Program-made: the position numbers and the translations under genes
Notes under the pieces: model-generated
The model's database searches: none
What the model was told of the DNA's origin: nothing
Seen by the model: the letters and a program-made list of their open reading frames with translations, nothing else
Assembly: GCA_040437565.1 (NCBI GenBank)
Contig: JBDOQK010000033.1
Coordinates: 1-64,000, forward strand
DNA length: 64,000 nucleotides
Source of the DNA: Albugo candida
Taxonomy: Eukaryota; Oomycota; Peronosporomycetes; Albuginales
Direction: 5' to 3'
In this document: piece by piece, positions 33,689-46,200 of the stretch
Position numbering within the stretch: position 1 is the first letter of the stretch
Layout of the letters: every line of letters begins with the position of its first letter

Positions 33689-36561
33689 ATGAGCCAGAAC
33701 GCTCGCGCTGGAATCACTTTATGCGATCCAAACTCGAAAACAAAGACTTTAAGCGATCTACAAAACATATGTATTTCCCTACGACACCTTCTTAACGAGA
33801 TCCAAACCACGAAAGAATCCCAAGGCGATGCGTTTGTCAATTCAAATGAATATCAAAAGCAAAAGCGGCAAGCGTTCCATTACCTCGGCGCTATGAAGGG
33901 ACGATTACGTGATACATTTCTCGAAAAACACACAAAGAAAATGGAAATTCAAAAAAAAAAAGAATTTATCGATGTGTATCATTTGAAACTACAAAACTTA
34001 TTATATGAAAAACAGCATTTGCTCTGTGAGATCGATCGTCATAAAAATACAAGGTATGCGATAATATCGACAAAATGCGCTCACAGTTTTCTAAATACAC
34101 TATGTAGCCTTACAGAAATGAACAAAATTGATTTTAGACCAATTGTGGAAATCAATGTACATCCGGACACACACAAGCAACATCTCGATCGCCTCATTTC
34201 AGAGCTTGAGTCTCGAAAACAGTACAAAATTCCCTCAATCTCATTCCTCGTTGCTGATGGATTCTGCTGTGTAGAATGCAGAGTAATTTTAAGGCGTTGG
34301 ATGATGAGATCGCGCAAGTCGAAGCAATCACAAAGCAAAAGCTGAAATTCCTCGCAGATCTTCGTGGAACTCTGAATGTGATTGAGGATTCGACTCACTC
34401 CTTACAAGAGTACATGGGAAATCCGGTGACATCGAAATTGTGCAAGCAGAATGAAGCGATTGAATTACTTCCAACACCACTGTACTCGCTGTACTGTGAA
34501 TTGGATGGGTATATGGAAGCAGCACAAGTGCGGAACAAAAAGATGCAAGTCGAAATTGTCAGTACCGATCTTTACGGCAAAAGTACGAAACGATATCTGT
34601 CCAAACGTAAATTTGCAAATGTTTTTACCGAATCAAAAGATACTCTTCAGAAGCGTATTCGATCGGCATCTCCACGCACGCCGTCGAGGTCTCCTTCATC
34701 GAGTCGGAATACAGTAACACAGCCTTCTACTGAATCGGATTCCGTCTTAGACACAGAGCCACAAAATTCTGAAGAGATTTTCAACCAAATCGGCTCGACA
34801 GAGACCTCAGCCCAAGTTCAAGATAAGAATGTTAGTGATTTGAGTGCGCATTCACTCTTGCTGAAGCTCTGTCCAATCAAAGAGACATTTTCAATCTTAT
34901 TTCGATACTATACAGTCTTAAAGATTGTCACAGTGGAAGTCATTGAAGCGACTTGCAACGGGATCTCACATGAAGCTGTATTGATGAAATTGTTTCCAGA
35001 CGATGACGGAGATGAGATTCCTCGAATTGCGAGTGGATACGAATTTGAAGAGAGTGGGGAAATGGATCTTTGTACCTTACTTCTTGGTCGGCCGTATCAT
35101 TGGGCTCAATGGATTTGTGGATTACACGTTCTTCCTCGTCCAAAAGTGGTCGATGGTATTCTCTCTACGGAGACGCTGATAACTCGTATCCAGCCATCTA
35201 TTCAAAATACGATGGAACAGCTTTTGAAGCGTTTTGCTTCTGCTACGTATTTGGAGATTCATCTCTCAGAATTATCACGAGCATCGTTCGATCAAGATGT
35301 TGTACGTGTTTCTCCCGATTCTATCGAGTACTTTCCGTCCTTTTCTCCGATAACTCGACTCGAAGGATGGAAATTGATGATTCCTGAAGAAGAAAAAACA
35401 CTTTCTAGCCGCATTTTCAAGGCGATATTNNNNNNNNNNNNNNNNNNNNNNNNNNNNNNNNNNNNNNNNNNNNNNNNNNNNNNNNNNNNNNNNNNNNNNN
35501 NNNNNNNNNNNNNNNNNNNNNNNNNNNNNTCACTCTTGCTGAAGCTCTGTCCAATCAAAGAGACATTTTCAATCTTATTTCGATACTATACAGTCTTAAA
35601 GATTGTCACAGTGGAAGTCATTGAAGCGACTTGCAACGGGATCTCACATGAAGCTGTATTGATGAAATTGTTTCCAGACGATGACGGAGATGAGATTCCT
35701 CGAATTGCGAGTGGATACGAATTTGAAGAGAGTGGGGAAATGGATCTTTGTACCTTACTTCTTGGTCGGCCGTATCATTGGGCTCAATGGATTTGTGGAT
35801 TACACGTTCTTCCTCGTCCAAAAGTGGTCGATGGTATTCTCTCTACGGAGACGCTGATAACTCGTATCCAGCCATCTATTCAAAATACGATGGAACAGCT
35901 TTTGAAGCGTTTTGCTTCTGCTACGTATTTGGAGATTCATCTCTCAGAATTATCACGAGCATCGTTCGATCAAGATGTTGTACGTGTTTCTCCCGATTCT
36001 ATCGAGTACTTTCCGTCCTTTTCTCCGATAACTCGACTCGAAGGATGGAAATTGATGATTCCTGAAGAAGAAAAAACACTTTCTAGCCGCATTTTCAAGG
36101 CGATATTCAGGAATGGAGACATACAATGTGTAGCGATCGTGGAGATCTCGACCGAATTCCCAGTCCGTCCTCCACACTTTCGTTTTTGCACCGACGAAAG
36201 TTCTTTGCTGCCGATGGAACTGAAGGTACGCTCCACTCTTAAATTACATACCCCTTATAATAACGTACTTATCTTCTAGGAGGTGGAAATCGAAATTAAT
36301 GATCATTGTACAGAGTGTATAAAAAGAAAAGGTGATGTAGAAGCAGAAGCCTGGATCCTGATGCATCAGCTCCGAAAGGTGCAGTATTGTATCGATCTCG
36401 TTGTTTCGAGTGTAGAGAAGACATCAGGTAAAGGTACGGATCCCACGCAACTTTGGATCAAGCGAATACTGTCTGCGACAAGACATCGTCGGGGAAAGAA
36501 TCGGCGACTACCATTCGGATCGATTGTTCTATCTCAGGGTGAAGAGCTCCTTCATCGTTGA
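33689..36561 (+). CDS. THOC5: THO complex subunit 5
   Basis: Exons 33689-34053, 34138-34221, 34275-36225 and 36280-36561 join in frame. Exon 3 contains a 100-N gap with 578 bp repeated on both sides; removing the repeat and gap (678 bases) leaves 667 residues, close to human THOC5 (683). The N-terminal part is coiled coil (YLGAMKGRLRDTFLEKHTKK, then RPIVEINVHPDTHKQHLDRL). A PPPLYVL-like TPLYSLYCELDGY follows. The C-terminal domain has FRYYTVLKIVTVEVIEATCN and LGRPYHWAQWICGLHVLPRP. THOC5 is part of the THO/TREX complex that couples transcription to mRNA export in the nucleus. Two of the introns (84, 53 and 54 bases) interrupt the coiled coil. Confidence 0.88.
34852..36107. repeat. Unmerged contig overlap around gap 35430-35529
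   Basis: 34852-35429 (578 bp) recurs as 35530-36107 inside THOC5 exon 3. Confidence 0.85.
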
Positions 36562-36767
36562 TGTCACTCAGCATATTTGCACGTTTGCCGATACCCGACG
36601 CTATTATCTCTACTTCCACAGCACAAGCGCACTAAAAGTAATTCGATACAGCATTTAATTTGTTACCATAGTTTATTAATCATATAATACAAGCTATACA
36701 AATTCGCGGCATTATACTATAGATAAATACGTCGCTTTTCAGCGAGCGTTTAGATTGCGGCATCTCT

Positions 36768-38727
36768 TCAACGCAACCAGCAATGTTGTAAGGCATCTGA
36801 CGCCGTCATACGATCTTCAGGATTGCGTATCGTAGCCCGCTCAATAAAATCCTTGGCTTTGGGTGTTATTTTGGACCAAATATCTTCAGTAAAGCGAAGG
36901 CTCGATCCCGCAGAGCTTGGAAGGAATACCGGCGCACATCCACTCAGCAACACATATGTAACGATTCCAACGCTCCACATATCCGCTTCCGTGCCATATC
37001 CTTTCCCGCTCATAACTTCAGGAGCGACATAATCTCTCGTGCCACATTTTGTATGTGCTCTACCCAATCGATTTTGCACAACTTGGACAGAGTTGGACGA
37101 AGGTCGTCCGATGGATGTTACCTCCGTTAGCGAATCGTATGGAGTCAGAGATAACATTCCGTTTGTCGCGTCAAGTTTCCGCGCAATCCCAAAATCACTT
37201 AATTTGATTTCCGTCACATTATCGGCTGAAATCAGAATATTTTCCGGTTTGATGTCGCGATGAACGATAGCGTTTTCGTGGAGATACGACACACTGCTCA
37301 GTAAATTTCGAACGAGATTTCTGGTGGTTTCTTCCACAAGCTGTCCTTGTTGATCGAGATACTCAAAGAGCTCCTGTTGGCAGCGTTCCATAACAATAAA
37401 TAAATGCTCTGCGGTCTCAAACAAATCAATCAATTGAACGATTCCTTTGTGGCAAATTGAATGCATTATTTCTAATTCGCGTTTGATAAATCGCATTTCC
37501 GATATTTGAAACTTGTCAATAATCTTAACCGCATACGATTTCTGCGATCGTAAATGAGTACATTCTTTGACGATTGAGTATTTGCCCGACCCCAATACAT
37601 TTCCAATACGATAGTGAGCATTGAAGTTTTCTTCAACAGGAATTCCGTCCAGCATGTTTGCGATTGTCATATGAGGCTTATACGCTTGCACACTATCTCC
37701 TCCAAGATGAGCATCGATAGAAAGGTCGAATCGAAATCGAGGCGCTTGTTGAGTGTCGTTTGATTGCTTGCGGTCTAACGGCGATTCTTGATTTACTGTT
37801 TTTTCTTGAATTGGATGAAGAAACCGATTTGAACGCGATAGGTCGAATTCCAAAGTAGCGAGATCCGAGTTGATTGGCTCTAATGATAAAGATGGACGCG
37901 TGCGTTCGATGACTTTGCTCTTCAGAATTGGATCTGTTACAAGGTGTGAATGCGTATCCCAAGGGGTCGGTTCGTTATCATTGAAATTCGAAAGTGGAGT
38001 TTCCACATTTAACGTCGCAAATGTCGACGATAAGACATCGAGTCCTGCCAAACGAGAACGAGCGTTAGGACCATACAGAATCCGACGCAAGTCTCGTATA
38101 TTTTGCGTGCTTTTGAACTGTTCTAGCGCGTGCCAAATCTGCTCATCGCCTGCTTCCAACAATTCATTGATTTGAATTCTCTCACTGGGTGTAAACAGTG
38201 TTTCGTCAAAATCCGACCAATGTAACCCGTTCAGTTGCATTGTCTTCAAAGAGCTTGTTCGTTCCTTACGCTTTAAGCACGGCGACGCGGTTGGTGTGTG
38301 GACATTCATGGGTTGTGAAAAAACACTTTGAAATGTATTTTGGGTGCGAGACGGTCCTAAGACTGGGGTTATGCAGCCTTCCTCTAATAACTTTCGAAAT
38401 TCTTCGCATGGTCGATACACTAAAACTTGGTTGTGTTCGATTTCATCCAATGCATGCACGATGAATTCTTGTAATGTTTTCGATTGCACTGTTTTTTTCA
38501 TTTGTAACAGGTGAGAATTCTTCAGATACGATTCGTTTCTATTAATTTGGATGTGTGAGTTGGTTACGTTTTGTGTGAAACTATAGAGTCATAACTTACA
38601 TATTCCCAAATGCAATTTGATGAAATCGGCGTAGTAGCTCTTCAACAGTGTGTATGTCATCAGTGACAGAGAAGGAGATAGTATCGCTCAAATGGATCAT
38701 TCGGATAAACACAACGCGAGGTTCCAT
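36768..38727 (-). CDS. Serine/threonine protein kinase, CAMK-like, with long N-terminal region
   Basis: Exons 38727-38600 and 38538-36768 give 632 residues. The kinase domain occupies about the last 290. It has a glycine loop LGSGKYSIVKE, lysine in YAVKIIDKF, the catalytic loop IVHRDIKPEN, magnesium loop SDFGIARK, activation segment ending TRDYVAPEVMSGKG, and DMWSVGIVTYVLLSG. All catalytic residues are present, so it should be active. The layout resembles calcium/calmodulin-dependent or checkpoint-type kinases, but I see no clear calmodulin site because the protein ends right after the kinase domain (ASDALQHCWLR). The N-terminal 40 residues (VVFIRMIHLSDTISFSVTDD) could be a PB1- or ubiquitin-like fold. 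The activation loop carries an insert rich in Ser and Thr. Its 5' end is repeated beyond a gap. Confidence 0.88.
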
Positions 38728-39412
38728 CCTCGATAATATTGAAAAGTAAGACTAGATTAAATATGTATCTTAGTGAGGACANNNNNNNNNNNNNNNNNNN
38801 NNNNNNNNNNNNNNNNNNNNNNNNNNNNNNNNNNNNNNNNNNNNNNNNNNNNNNNNNNNNNNNNNNNNNNNNNNNNNNNNNGAGCTTGTTCGTTCCTTAC
38901 GCTTTAAGCACGGCGACGCGGTTGGTGTGTGGACATTCATGGGTTGTGAAAAAACACTTTGAAATGTATTTTGGGTGCGAGACGGTCCTAAGACTGGGGT
39001 TATGCAGCCTTCCTCTAATAACTTTCGAAATTCTTCGCATGGTCGATACACTAAAACTTGGTTGTGTTCGATTTCATCCAATGCATGCACGATGAATTCT
39101 TGTAATGTTTTCGATTGCACTGTTTTTTTCATTTGTAACAGGTGAGAATTCTTCAGATACGATTCGTTTCTATTAATTTGGATGTGTGAGTTGGTTACGT
39201 TTTGTGTGAAACTATAGAGTCATAACTTACATATTCCCAAATGCAATTTGATGAAATCGGCGTAGTAGCTCTTCAACAGTGTGTATGTCATCAGTGACAG
39301 AGAAGGAGATAGTATCGCTCAAATGGATCATTCGGATAAACACAACGCGAGGTTCCATCCTCGATAATATTGAAAAGTAAGACTAGATTAAATATGTATC
39401 TTAGTGAGGACA
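38251..39412. repeat. Unmerged contig overlap around gap 38782-38881
   Basis: 38251-38781 (531 bp) recurs as 38882-39412. The right copy contains a false second kinase 5' end, with its start codon at 39358. The true upstream region begins after 39412. Confidence 0.85.
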
Positions 39413-39905
39413 GACTACTGATGCGACCAAACACAAGCGTCTAACGTAGTCCCCCCTTATGAATCAAAACAGGCCGAATGGAGGGTTCGAAAGGGCGATC
39501 GTAATGCTGCTGTTTTTCAGAAACAGCGGGTGGGGTTGAGGAGAAGCTATTTAAACGTGTCACCTAATGGTGAAAGCACTTGGATTCATGGAAGGGGGTA
39601 CAGGACACGGAAAGGATACTCTCGCGTGCTTGATTGCGGTATACTGTGTACTTTATCAAGGCTGCTTTGCTATCGACTATGAGAGTGAAGTAGTTTTTAT
39701 TCAGTAAGGAAAATTGTCTATGCACCTTTGCAAATTTTGCAAGGTCACGAGATTGGTGGAGACACGTAGCACCCATCTAACTTTCCCATCCACGCGACCC
39801 ACAAGCCAATAATTAGCAATAAAAACATAGAATCGAGTCAGCCTAATGTGTAACCGCAGCTCACATGACTTTATAGAGTGTTGATTTACACGCGTTAGTA
39901 TTGTA
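39413..39905. other. Intergenic region between the kinase and the XRCC3-like gene
   Basis: These are divergent starts. No gene is recognised. A minus-strand frame (39776-39564) contains IVDSKAALIKYT, which is too little to assign. Confidence 0.4.
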
Positions 39906-40955
39906 ATGCAAACTGCGTACGATTTATCGCAAAAGCTTCCAACCGTATTGCCGACGGGCTCACGAAATATCGATAGAGCGCTACAAGGAGGTTTCAGGCA
40001 GGGTCTATTGCACGAGATATGCGGAGAAGCCTCGTCAGGAAAAACACAGCTTTGCTTGCAATTATTGATGCAAACGTGCATTGAGTCGAATTTGGAGAAA
40101 GCTGCGTGTTATGTGTCGACCGAAGGAATTGGATCTATCAAACGTCTTCATGAACTTGCTGGAATTTACGCAGATAGACATGAGTTTTTGATTAGGAAGA
40201 GAAGAAGGATTACTGACGGTGGCGACATGCATTCTCGCTCCAAACTCTTCTTAGATCGTATTTTCATTGAACATATTTACGAAATCGATGATTTGATTGG
40301 TCTTTTGGTAATGAGTCAAATAAAAGTACATATCCCACGTTGACATTTGTATTGGCAGCAAACGCGACTACCATCACTATTGTCACTCAAAAAAGTGACA
40401 TTGGTTGTGATTGACTCGATTGCAGCGTTATTTCGTCCGGAATCAACCAAATCGATCAAGGTACTCTTCTCCTTACATTCGTGAAACACGTGACATTTCG
40501 TATGGATAGGATGTCAGTGAACGCGCTCGACTTATGTTTCAGATTGCCAATTCCATAAAAATACTTTGTGGGCGCTACAAAGTCATATTTGTAGTCACCA
40601 ATCAAGTAAGCAACACATTTGAGCCGATGACACGTGAGAATAGATTCAAACCAGCGCTTGGATTGTCGTGGTCCAATTGCATCCATCAAAGGTATATTCA
40701 CGTATCTCTATCTCCGGCGCTGACATAAGATCTTGCGTCAAGGATCGTGCTCTCCAGAGACGCAAATACGGAAGAACGACACATGAAGGTTGCATTTTCA
40801 CCATACATTCCGCAGACACGGACGACTTTTTCCATTACACAGGAAGGAGTTTTATAACTATAACACAACTATATCATTCTAATTTGACACATTTGATAAG
40901 TCGCAATAATACATATTTAATTGTCTTTTATACATGCATTCATAGAACTATGTAA
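39906..40955 (+). CDS. XRCC3: RAD51 paralogue, XRCC3-like
   Basis: Exons 39906-40307, 40359-40460, 40510-40691 and 40730-40955 give about 303 residues. Walker A is GEASSGKTQ (about residue 40) and Walker B is VTLVVIDSIAALFR. The segments FIEHIYEIDDLI and RFKPALGLSWSNCI match the XRCC3 subgroup better than RAD51 itself. XRCC3 acts with RAD51C in homologous recombination and Holliday-junction processing in the nucleus. The protein lacks the N-terminal helix-hairpin-helix region of human XRCC3 and starts almost at the ATPase core. The last exon is uncertain: after GCIFTIHSADTDDF the frame stays open without family-like sequence and overlaps the next gene's 5' region, so a different C-terminal splice is possible. 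Confidence 0.8.
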
Positions 40956-40992
40956 GACGTCAGAGGATTGGCTAAAAGTATCCCCGGCAATA

Positions 40993-42495
40993 ATGCGACG
41001 CAACACCAAGTCATTCGATCAAGAAGCCTTCCCTATCAAGTTGGATAAAGCTGTACATTGGTCGAACTCACGACAATATAACAAAGCAGTGTTCCGTATC
41101 TTCCACACGTATTCTTTTTTGTGGAAATGGATCGCTGGGCTCTTTTTCTGTATACTTTTTATAATTCTTTTGGAGCTGTTGGGTCGATTTCAGATGTATC
41201 ATGAGCTCTACTTTACCGACGCAATAGAACGGGAGCGTTTGGGTTATTTATATGAAATGAATATCGATCTTTCTTCCTCTTACCTCACAGCTCAGCGTAA
41301 AGGCCACAAATTCATTTCTGCAACAACAAACACACAAATGACTCAATGGATTGAGAAACGTGGAAACAAAACAAATGGTCAAAAGCTACTGATAGGATGT
41401 AGTGCTCATTGGGAACGTTATGTATTGCACTCATTTTCATACCTTTTTGCTGAGCTTAAGGAAAAATATGGCTGGGTGGAATTGGCAGAAAACGATATTG
41501 ATCGTTTATTTGCTGATCGAAAACCTCCATCCGTCCTATTTTTTTGCCTTAATTCCTTCACAGAACCTTTCCTTTCCTTTATTGAGAAGTCCGAACAATT
41601 TGCACTTTTACGCGCAAGAGGCACACTCATAGTCTTGTGGAATGATGACATGCGTTATTATGATCAATACGACCCCATACAACTTCGAGAGAGAATATTC
41701 AAGTGCTCCGATGTACTGGTAGGAACGTATACATTTCTCATGAACACGTACTTTGCATCCGTCACATCCAATATGCGACTCAAAGATATGCCTGTGACAC
41801 TATGGCTTCCCCATTCAGCTTCATCGGACTTTATAGATGGGCCTATAAACACTCACCCTATACGAAAGATCTTACTTGCAGGAGCACGTGGAAGTAATTG
41901 GTACCCATTACGTCACTGGTTTGGCCAGTATCAACAGCAACATGGACAATTTATGGATTCGCTTGCTCATTCTGGCTATCATGTCACTGATAATCAGTCA
42001 CAAATATTCGCTTCCTATTTACGATCATATCATGTCGGGATCACTACGACGATGTTACTTCAATATGTCGTCGCAAAAGTCTTTGAAATTCCAGCGACTG
42101 GCGCACTGCTCTTACTAAATCGTGATTTAGCACCGATTCTGGAATCACTTGGATTTCGAGATAGGATCAATTATATAGCGTATGATTCTAATAATCCCAC
42201 TCATACTATTTGGTGGGTCTCGGATCCGGAAAACTTTGCGCAAATTGATCGGATTCGAGCTAAGGGAATGGAATCTGTACGGGAATATCATCTTGTGTCA
42301 GATCGAGCACAAGCATTAGACGCGTTTTTTATGAATGGGAGCGTTACATACACTTTTCCAACAGAGTTTGATGTGAAAAGTCCATGTCCCATGGTTTGTT
42401 ACTCGAGCAAAAGTACTTGTGAGCATAAATTTGCCGCTTATGGATTATACAAATGCGATTACAATTTCTGTGGCATTATGTCTCTGCTGCATTGA
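40993..42495 (+). CDS. Type II membrane glycosyltransferase-like protein (CgeB/YkvP type)
   Basis: From MRRNTKSFDQEAF (40993) the frame gives 500 residues. Earlier codons overlap the end of the XRCC3-like gene and are unlikely to be used. A single membrane segment, WIAGLFFCILFIILLELLG, lies about 40-60 residues in, preceded by basic residues, which suggests a type II Golgi protein. Near the C terminus, SYHVGITTTMLLQYVVAKVF followed by EIPATGALLLLNRDLAPILE and a later DPENFAQIDRIRAKGMESVR match the nucleotide-sugar-binding half of the glycosyl transferases group 1 family related to CgeB/YkvP. The C terminus is Cys-rich (CPMVCYSSKSTCEHKF). The sugar and acceptor cannot be told. A single exon. 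Confidence 0.7.
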   Translation: MRRNTKSFDQEAFPIKLDKAVHWSNSRQYNKAVFRIFHTYSFLWKWIAGLFFCILFIILLELLGRFQMYHELYFTDAIERERLGYLYEMNIDLSSSYLTAQRKGHKFISATTNTQMTQWIEKRGNKTNGQKLLIGCSAHWERYVLHSFSYLFAELKEKYGWVELAENDIDRLFADRKPPSVLFFCLNSFTEPFLSFIEKSEQFALLRARGTLIVLWNDDMRYYDQYDPIQLRERIFKCSDVLVGTYTFLMNTYFASVTSNMRLKDMPVTLWLPHSASSDFIDGPINTHPIRKILLAGARGSNWYPLRHWFGQYQQQHGQFMDSLAHSGYHVTDNQSQIFASYLRSYHVGITTTMLLQYVVAKVFEIPATGALLLLNRDLAPILESLGFRDRINYIAYDSNNPTHTIWWVSDPENFAQIDRIRAKGMESVREYHLVSDRAQALDAFFMNGSVTYTFPTEFDVKSPCPMVCYSSKSTCEHKFAAYGLYKCDYNFCGIMSLLH

Positions 42496-42649
42496 GAATT
42501 CATGAGCTCCGCATACGTATGAAAACGGCAATGCAAAGATAAGGTCGATGCGCCCTTTATTTTGGATCTTTCGACATACAGTCAACTTCTCAAATTATAA
42601 ACTTCAAGACTTGTTGTAGACTTGTTGCTCGATTGATGACCATCATTTC

Positions 42650-43178
42650 GTGCGACTGCGCTTCGAATGTCCACAAACAGCTGTATTGGCATTACGGAGA
42701 TGGTTTATGACAAGTGGTAGTTGCTTCACCGATAGGATCAATTCACAAACCTTTGCGCTGCCAGGGCTACGCATTCCTTTCAACTACTTTATCATCGTGA
42801 GCGAATTGCATGAGTCGGATGCGCACTGCTTGGTCTTGACTTTACCGAAACACTTTGTCAAATTGCCAAAAAGGCTTGATTCAAGTAATATAGAATTANN
42901 NNNNNNNNNNNNNNNNNNNNNNNNNNNNNNNNNNNNNNNNNNNNNNNNNNNNNNNNNNNNNNNNNNNNNNNNNNNNNNNNNNNNNNNNNNNNNNNNNNGT
43001 CTTGACTTTACCGAAACACTTTGTCAAATTGCCAAAAAGGCTTGATTCAAGTAATATAGAATTATTGCAGTTTGGAGACTTGAGTTGGATAGATCTAAAT
43101 TTGCTGTGGTCGCATGTGGTGCATTATAACGTCGTGGAGTCATTTTCACTTCGCTTTATTGAAATTCATCGTTTGTAA
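42650..43178 (+). CDS. Unknown protein, 5' end unresolved, contains an unmerged gap
   Basis: The plus-strand frame from 42650 reads LRFECPQTAVLALRRWFMTS and IPFNYFIIVSELHESDAHCL. It then meets gap 42899-42998, around which 66 bp are repeated (42833-42898 and 42999-43064). Read once through the overlap, the frame continues LPKRLDSSNIELLQFGDLSW and ends SLRFIEIHRL at 43178. There is no suitable ATG in frame, so at least one upstream exon is missing. I do not recognise the family. Confidence 0.5.
42833..43064. repeat. Unmerged contig overlap around gap 42899-42998
   Basis: 66 bp (42833-42898) recur as 42999-43064. Confidence 0.8.
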
Positions 43179-43299
43179 CCGATTCCACTTCAAACACATG
43201 AAGTTTCTACTAGCTTTTTCAGGTGTTCATTTATGAATTCTCATATATCCTCGAGCTGGAATGGGTAAATTGTCTTTTTAGGCTTGTGTCGTAGACTTT

Positions 43300-46200
43300 T
43301 TATATCTCGTCGTCATGATCGACTTAACCATCATAAACGTGAAATGGTACGACATCACTGAGTTCATTGATGGTACCGGGGCTGACAAAGCAATGCTTGT
43401 GCCAAAAATGTTGGGAGACTGATGATATTTGGATCCCCCACTACGCATAGAGCCGTAACATGACGAATCCCTGCATCAATAGCCAAAAATGATGCGCCTC
43501 CATCTGCTTTTTTGTAGAAGCTGAATATGTGTCGAAATTATCAGATTCCATAACTCGTCAGGATCGATCATTTCGGTTTGTTTAAATAGCTTGATCAGTA
43601 TTGACAAATTGTAGGATTTTCGAGGTGTGGTAAGTGCTATTTCGCCATAACCAAACAAAATTTGCCTTTCGATTATTTCGTGTTTTGAAGGTGATGTCTA
43701 CGAGAGCTAGGAACGCATTCGTTGATCTTGTTCCAGTCGGTAGCGACAGCCATAAGCGGCAGGAGTTAGCACGCCTCATTGTGATGTTCATTTTCGTCAT
43801 GGGATGGAATTGCTGCTTTTTATTGAGCTAGAATGCCAAATTTCGTGATATCAATTTAAACTCATCTTCATCCGCGGAACTTTTCACGCCAACTTGTAGG
43901 GTAAACGAGATATCCAAACAATTTCTCAAGGTGCTGTTACGAGCTTCAGCGTGGCGAGTGTGTAACTTGTCAAAATCAGCCGTTGGAAGGAGAAGCAGAC
44001 GAGCATGGTTAATCGCTGCTTTCACTTGTAGTTCCGTTCACCAAGAATTGTAAATGATGCAAGATGTGGTCATGCAACGACGGATAGCTGAGATGTACTG
44101 GTTTCTAAAGCATTGACATTCGTAACTGGATGAGCGATCGATAAGGAATGAATGGGTCGACTTGAGAAATTCAATCCAAACAATAGAAAAGATTCCAGAG
44201 GCTCTGCTTTTATGAGGAAAGTCAGATCCGAAATGTCTACAGTGATTGCTTGTAATCGCGACGATGATAGCCACATATTCGTCGTAATCATCCGAGATTC
44301 ACGAGTTTCCTCCTCTTGTGCAATGTCGGCATAAACAGGCGATCGATCGGTAGCGGTACCCGCGCCACCTGTGATGCTGCCAGACCTTTTAGCGACTAGT
44401 GATGTTGCTCCAGCGTCAAATTATCCTCAACACACCATGGGGATGTATCATTTCTTTGGATGCGTCGTCATTGTCAAATTTCCACCGAGATATTTAAAGA
44501 GCATATGTGCTACCTCCTCATCATTTCTCAGGCTGAAAAGACTCTTTACTTCTTCACAAGAGGCGTAGCCTCCATTTTTGGCAAACTTTATAAACTCTGA
44601 ACTTTGCGGTATCGTGCTTTAACATTGCTTTGAGGTCAGCGGTAGACACCCCTCCTCCCACTTGAAGTTGAGATAATGCATATAGAATACGCGACCATCC
44701 GTGTGCAGCATCTCGAAGGTTCAAATGTCATCCAAAAGTAAATTTGATTCAATAGAATTGCTTTTTTTTCGCAATTTCTTGCTTTTCAGCAGCAGAAAGT
44801 TTCCTAGTTGTCTCAGTTTTCCAACGATGTGATGTAGAATCAACGATCTCCTTTCTTTGATTGATATCCACAGCTTTATTCATCGGCGAGCTGTTTCAGT
44901 GTACCGATTTACGTACGATTGCTCATAAAAGGTACGCGGAATGCTTGCAAGATGTCCATGCAGACTTGTGGTTGCAATTGAGTAGTTTNNNNNNNNNNNN
45001 NNNNNNNNNNNNNNNNNNNNNNNNNNNNNNNNNNNNNNNNNNNNNNNNNNNNNNNNNNNNNNNNNNNNNNNNNNNNNNNNNNNNNNNNCTTGAAGTTGAG
45101 ATAATGCATATAGAATACGCGACCATCCGTGTGCAGCATCTCGAAGGTTCAAATGTCATCCAAAAGTAAATTTGATTCAATAGAATTGCTTTTTTTTCGC
45201 AATTTCTTGCTTTTCAGCAGCAGAAAGTTTCCTAGTTGTCTCAGTTTTCCAACGATGTGATGTAGAATCAACGATCTCCTTTCTTTGATTGATATCCACA
45301 GCTTTATTCATCGGCGAGCTGTTTCAGTGTACCGATTTACGTACGATTGCTCATAAAAGGTACGCGGAATGCTTGCAAGATGTCCATGCAGACTTGTGGT
45401 TGCAATTGAGTAGTTTCGATTTGATCGAATAGTACATCATCTCGTCCTTGACGATGCAAGTATGGTATCGGAGACACATCGGGATGAACAAATTCGAACA
45501 ATGAAGGAAGTGGAGGTACAGATACATCCAATTTGATGATTGTTATCAAATACGTCGACCCGAGTTTCTTTGTCTAGTTTACCGCCCTTCTGTTCCAAAA
45601 TACTGATTTTGCTGACCTGTGCTTTATAGGCAAGTTTGACCTGTGAAGACATTGACAAGTCATCCAACGCATGGTCTGCCCGATCGCTATGAATGATCGC
45701 ACGCAACTCCATTTTCTCAAGTCAAAATTCCAATTGCAAATTATTTTTTGGCGATGTCTCATCGGCGCGCTTCGGAATAGATTTGTTATTTCTTCTATTC
45801 GTTTCCTCCATCGAGTCGGACGATGATTTGACGACCAAATCCACATTGTTGACACATACTTGAATCTGTCCAAATATCATCTGCGTCACCCGATGTTTAA
45901 GTAAAATTTCCCGAGAGGGACTCAACCCGAAATAATTTGCGTCGGTTCCATTGCTTTGATCATTTCCTTCTATTTGGGATGCTGATCTTTTGACATTCTG
46001 TGACTCAAATTGCTTCCGCCCATCATTCTCCTTCAACTCTTGCTCTACTACTCTTTGTGTATATTCCACTCCAATTAGTAGCCTATTTGAAGTTAATTTC
46101 CGACGCTGCTAGTGCCGCAGTTTGTAGTACACTTGCCACGTTCACGCGATATGAATTGTGACGCAGTGGAAAGCCACGACAACTTGATATCATATGCGGC

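Noticed and set aside
34852-36107. THOC5 with a duplicated C-terminal domain
   Set aside because: The same gap-edge pattern, and removing the repeat restores the usual family length.
40608-40660. Intron beginning at the GTAAGC near 40606 in the XRCC3-like gene
   Set aside because: Reading straight through gives VTNQVSNTFEPMTRENRF leading into the conserved PALGLSWSN, so the site is coding.
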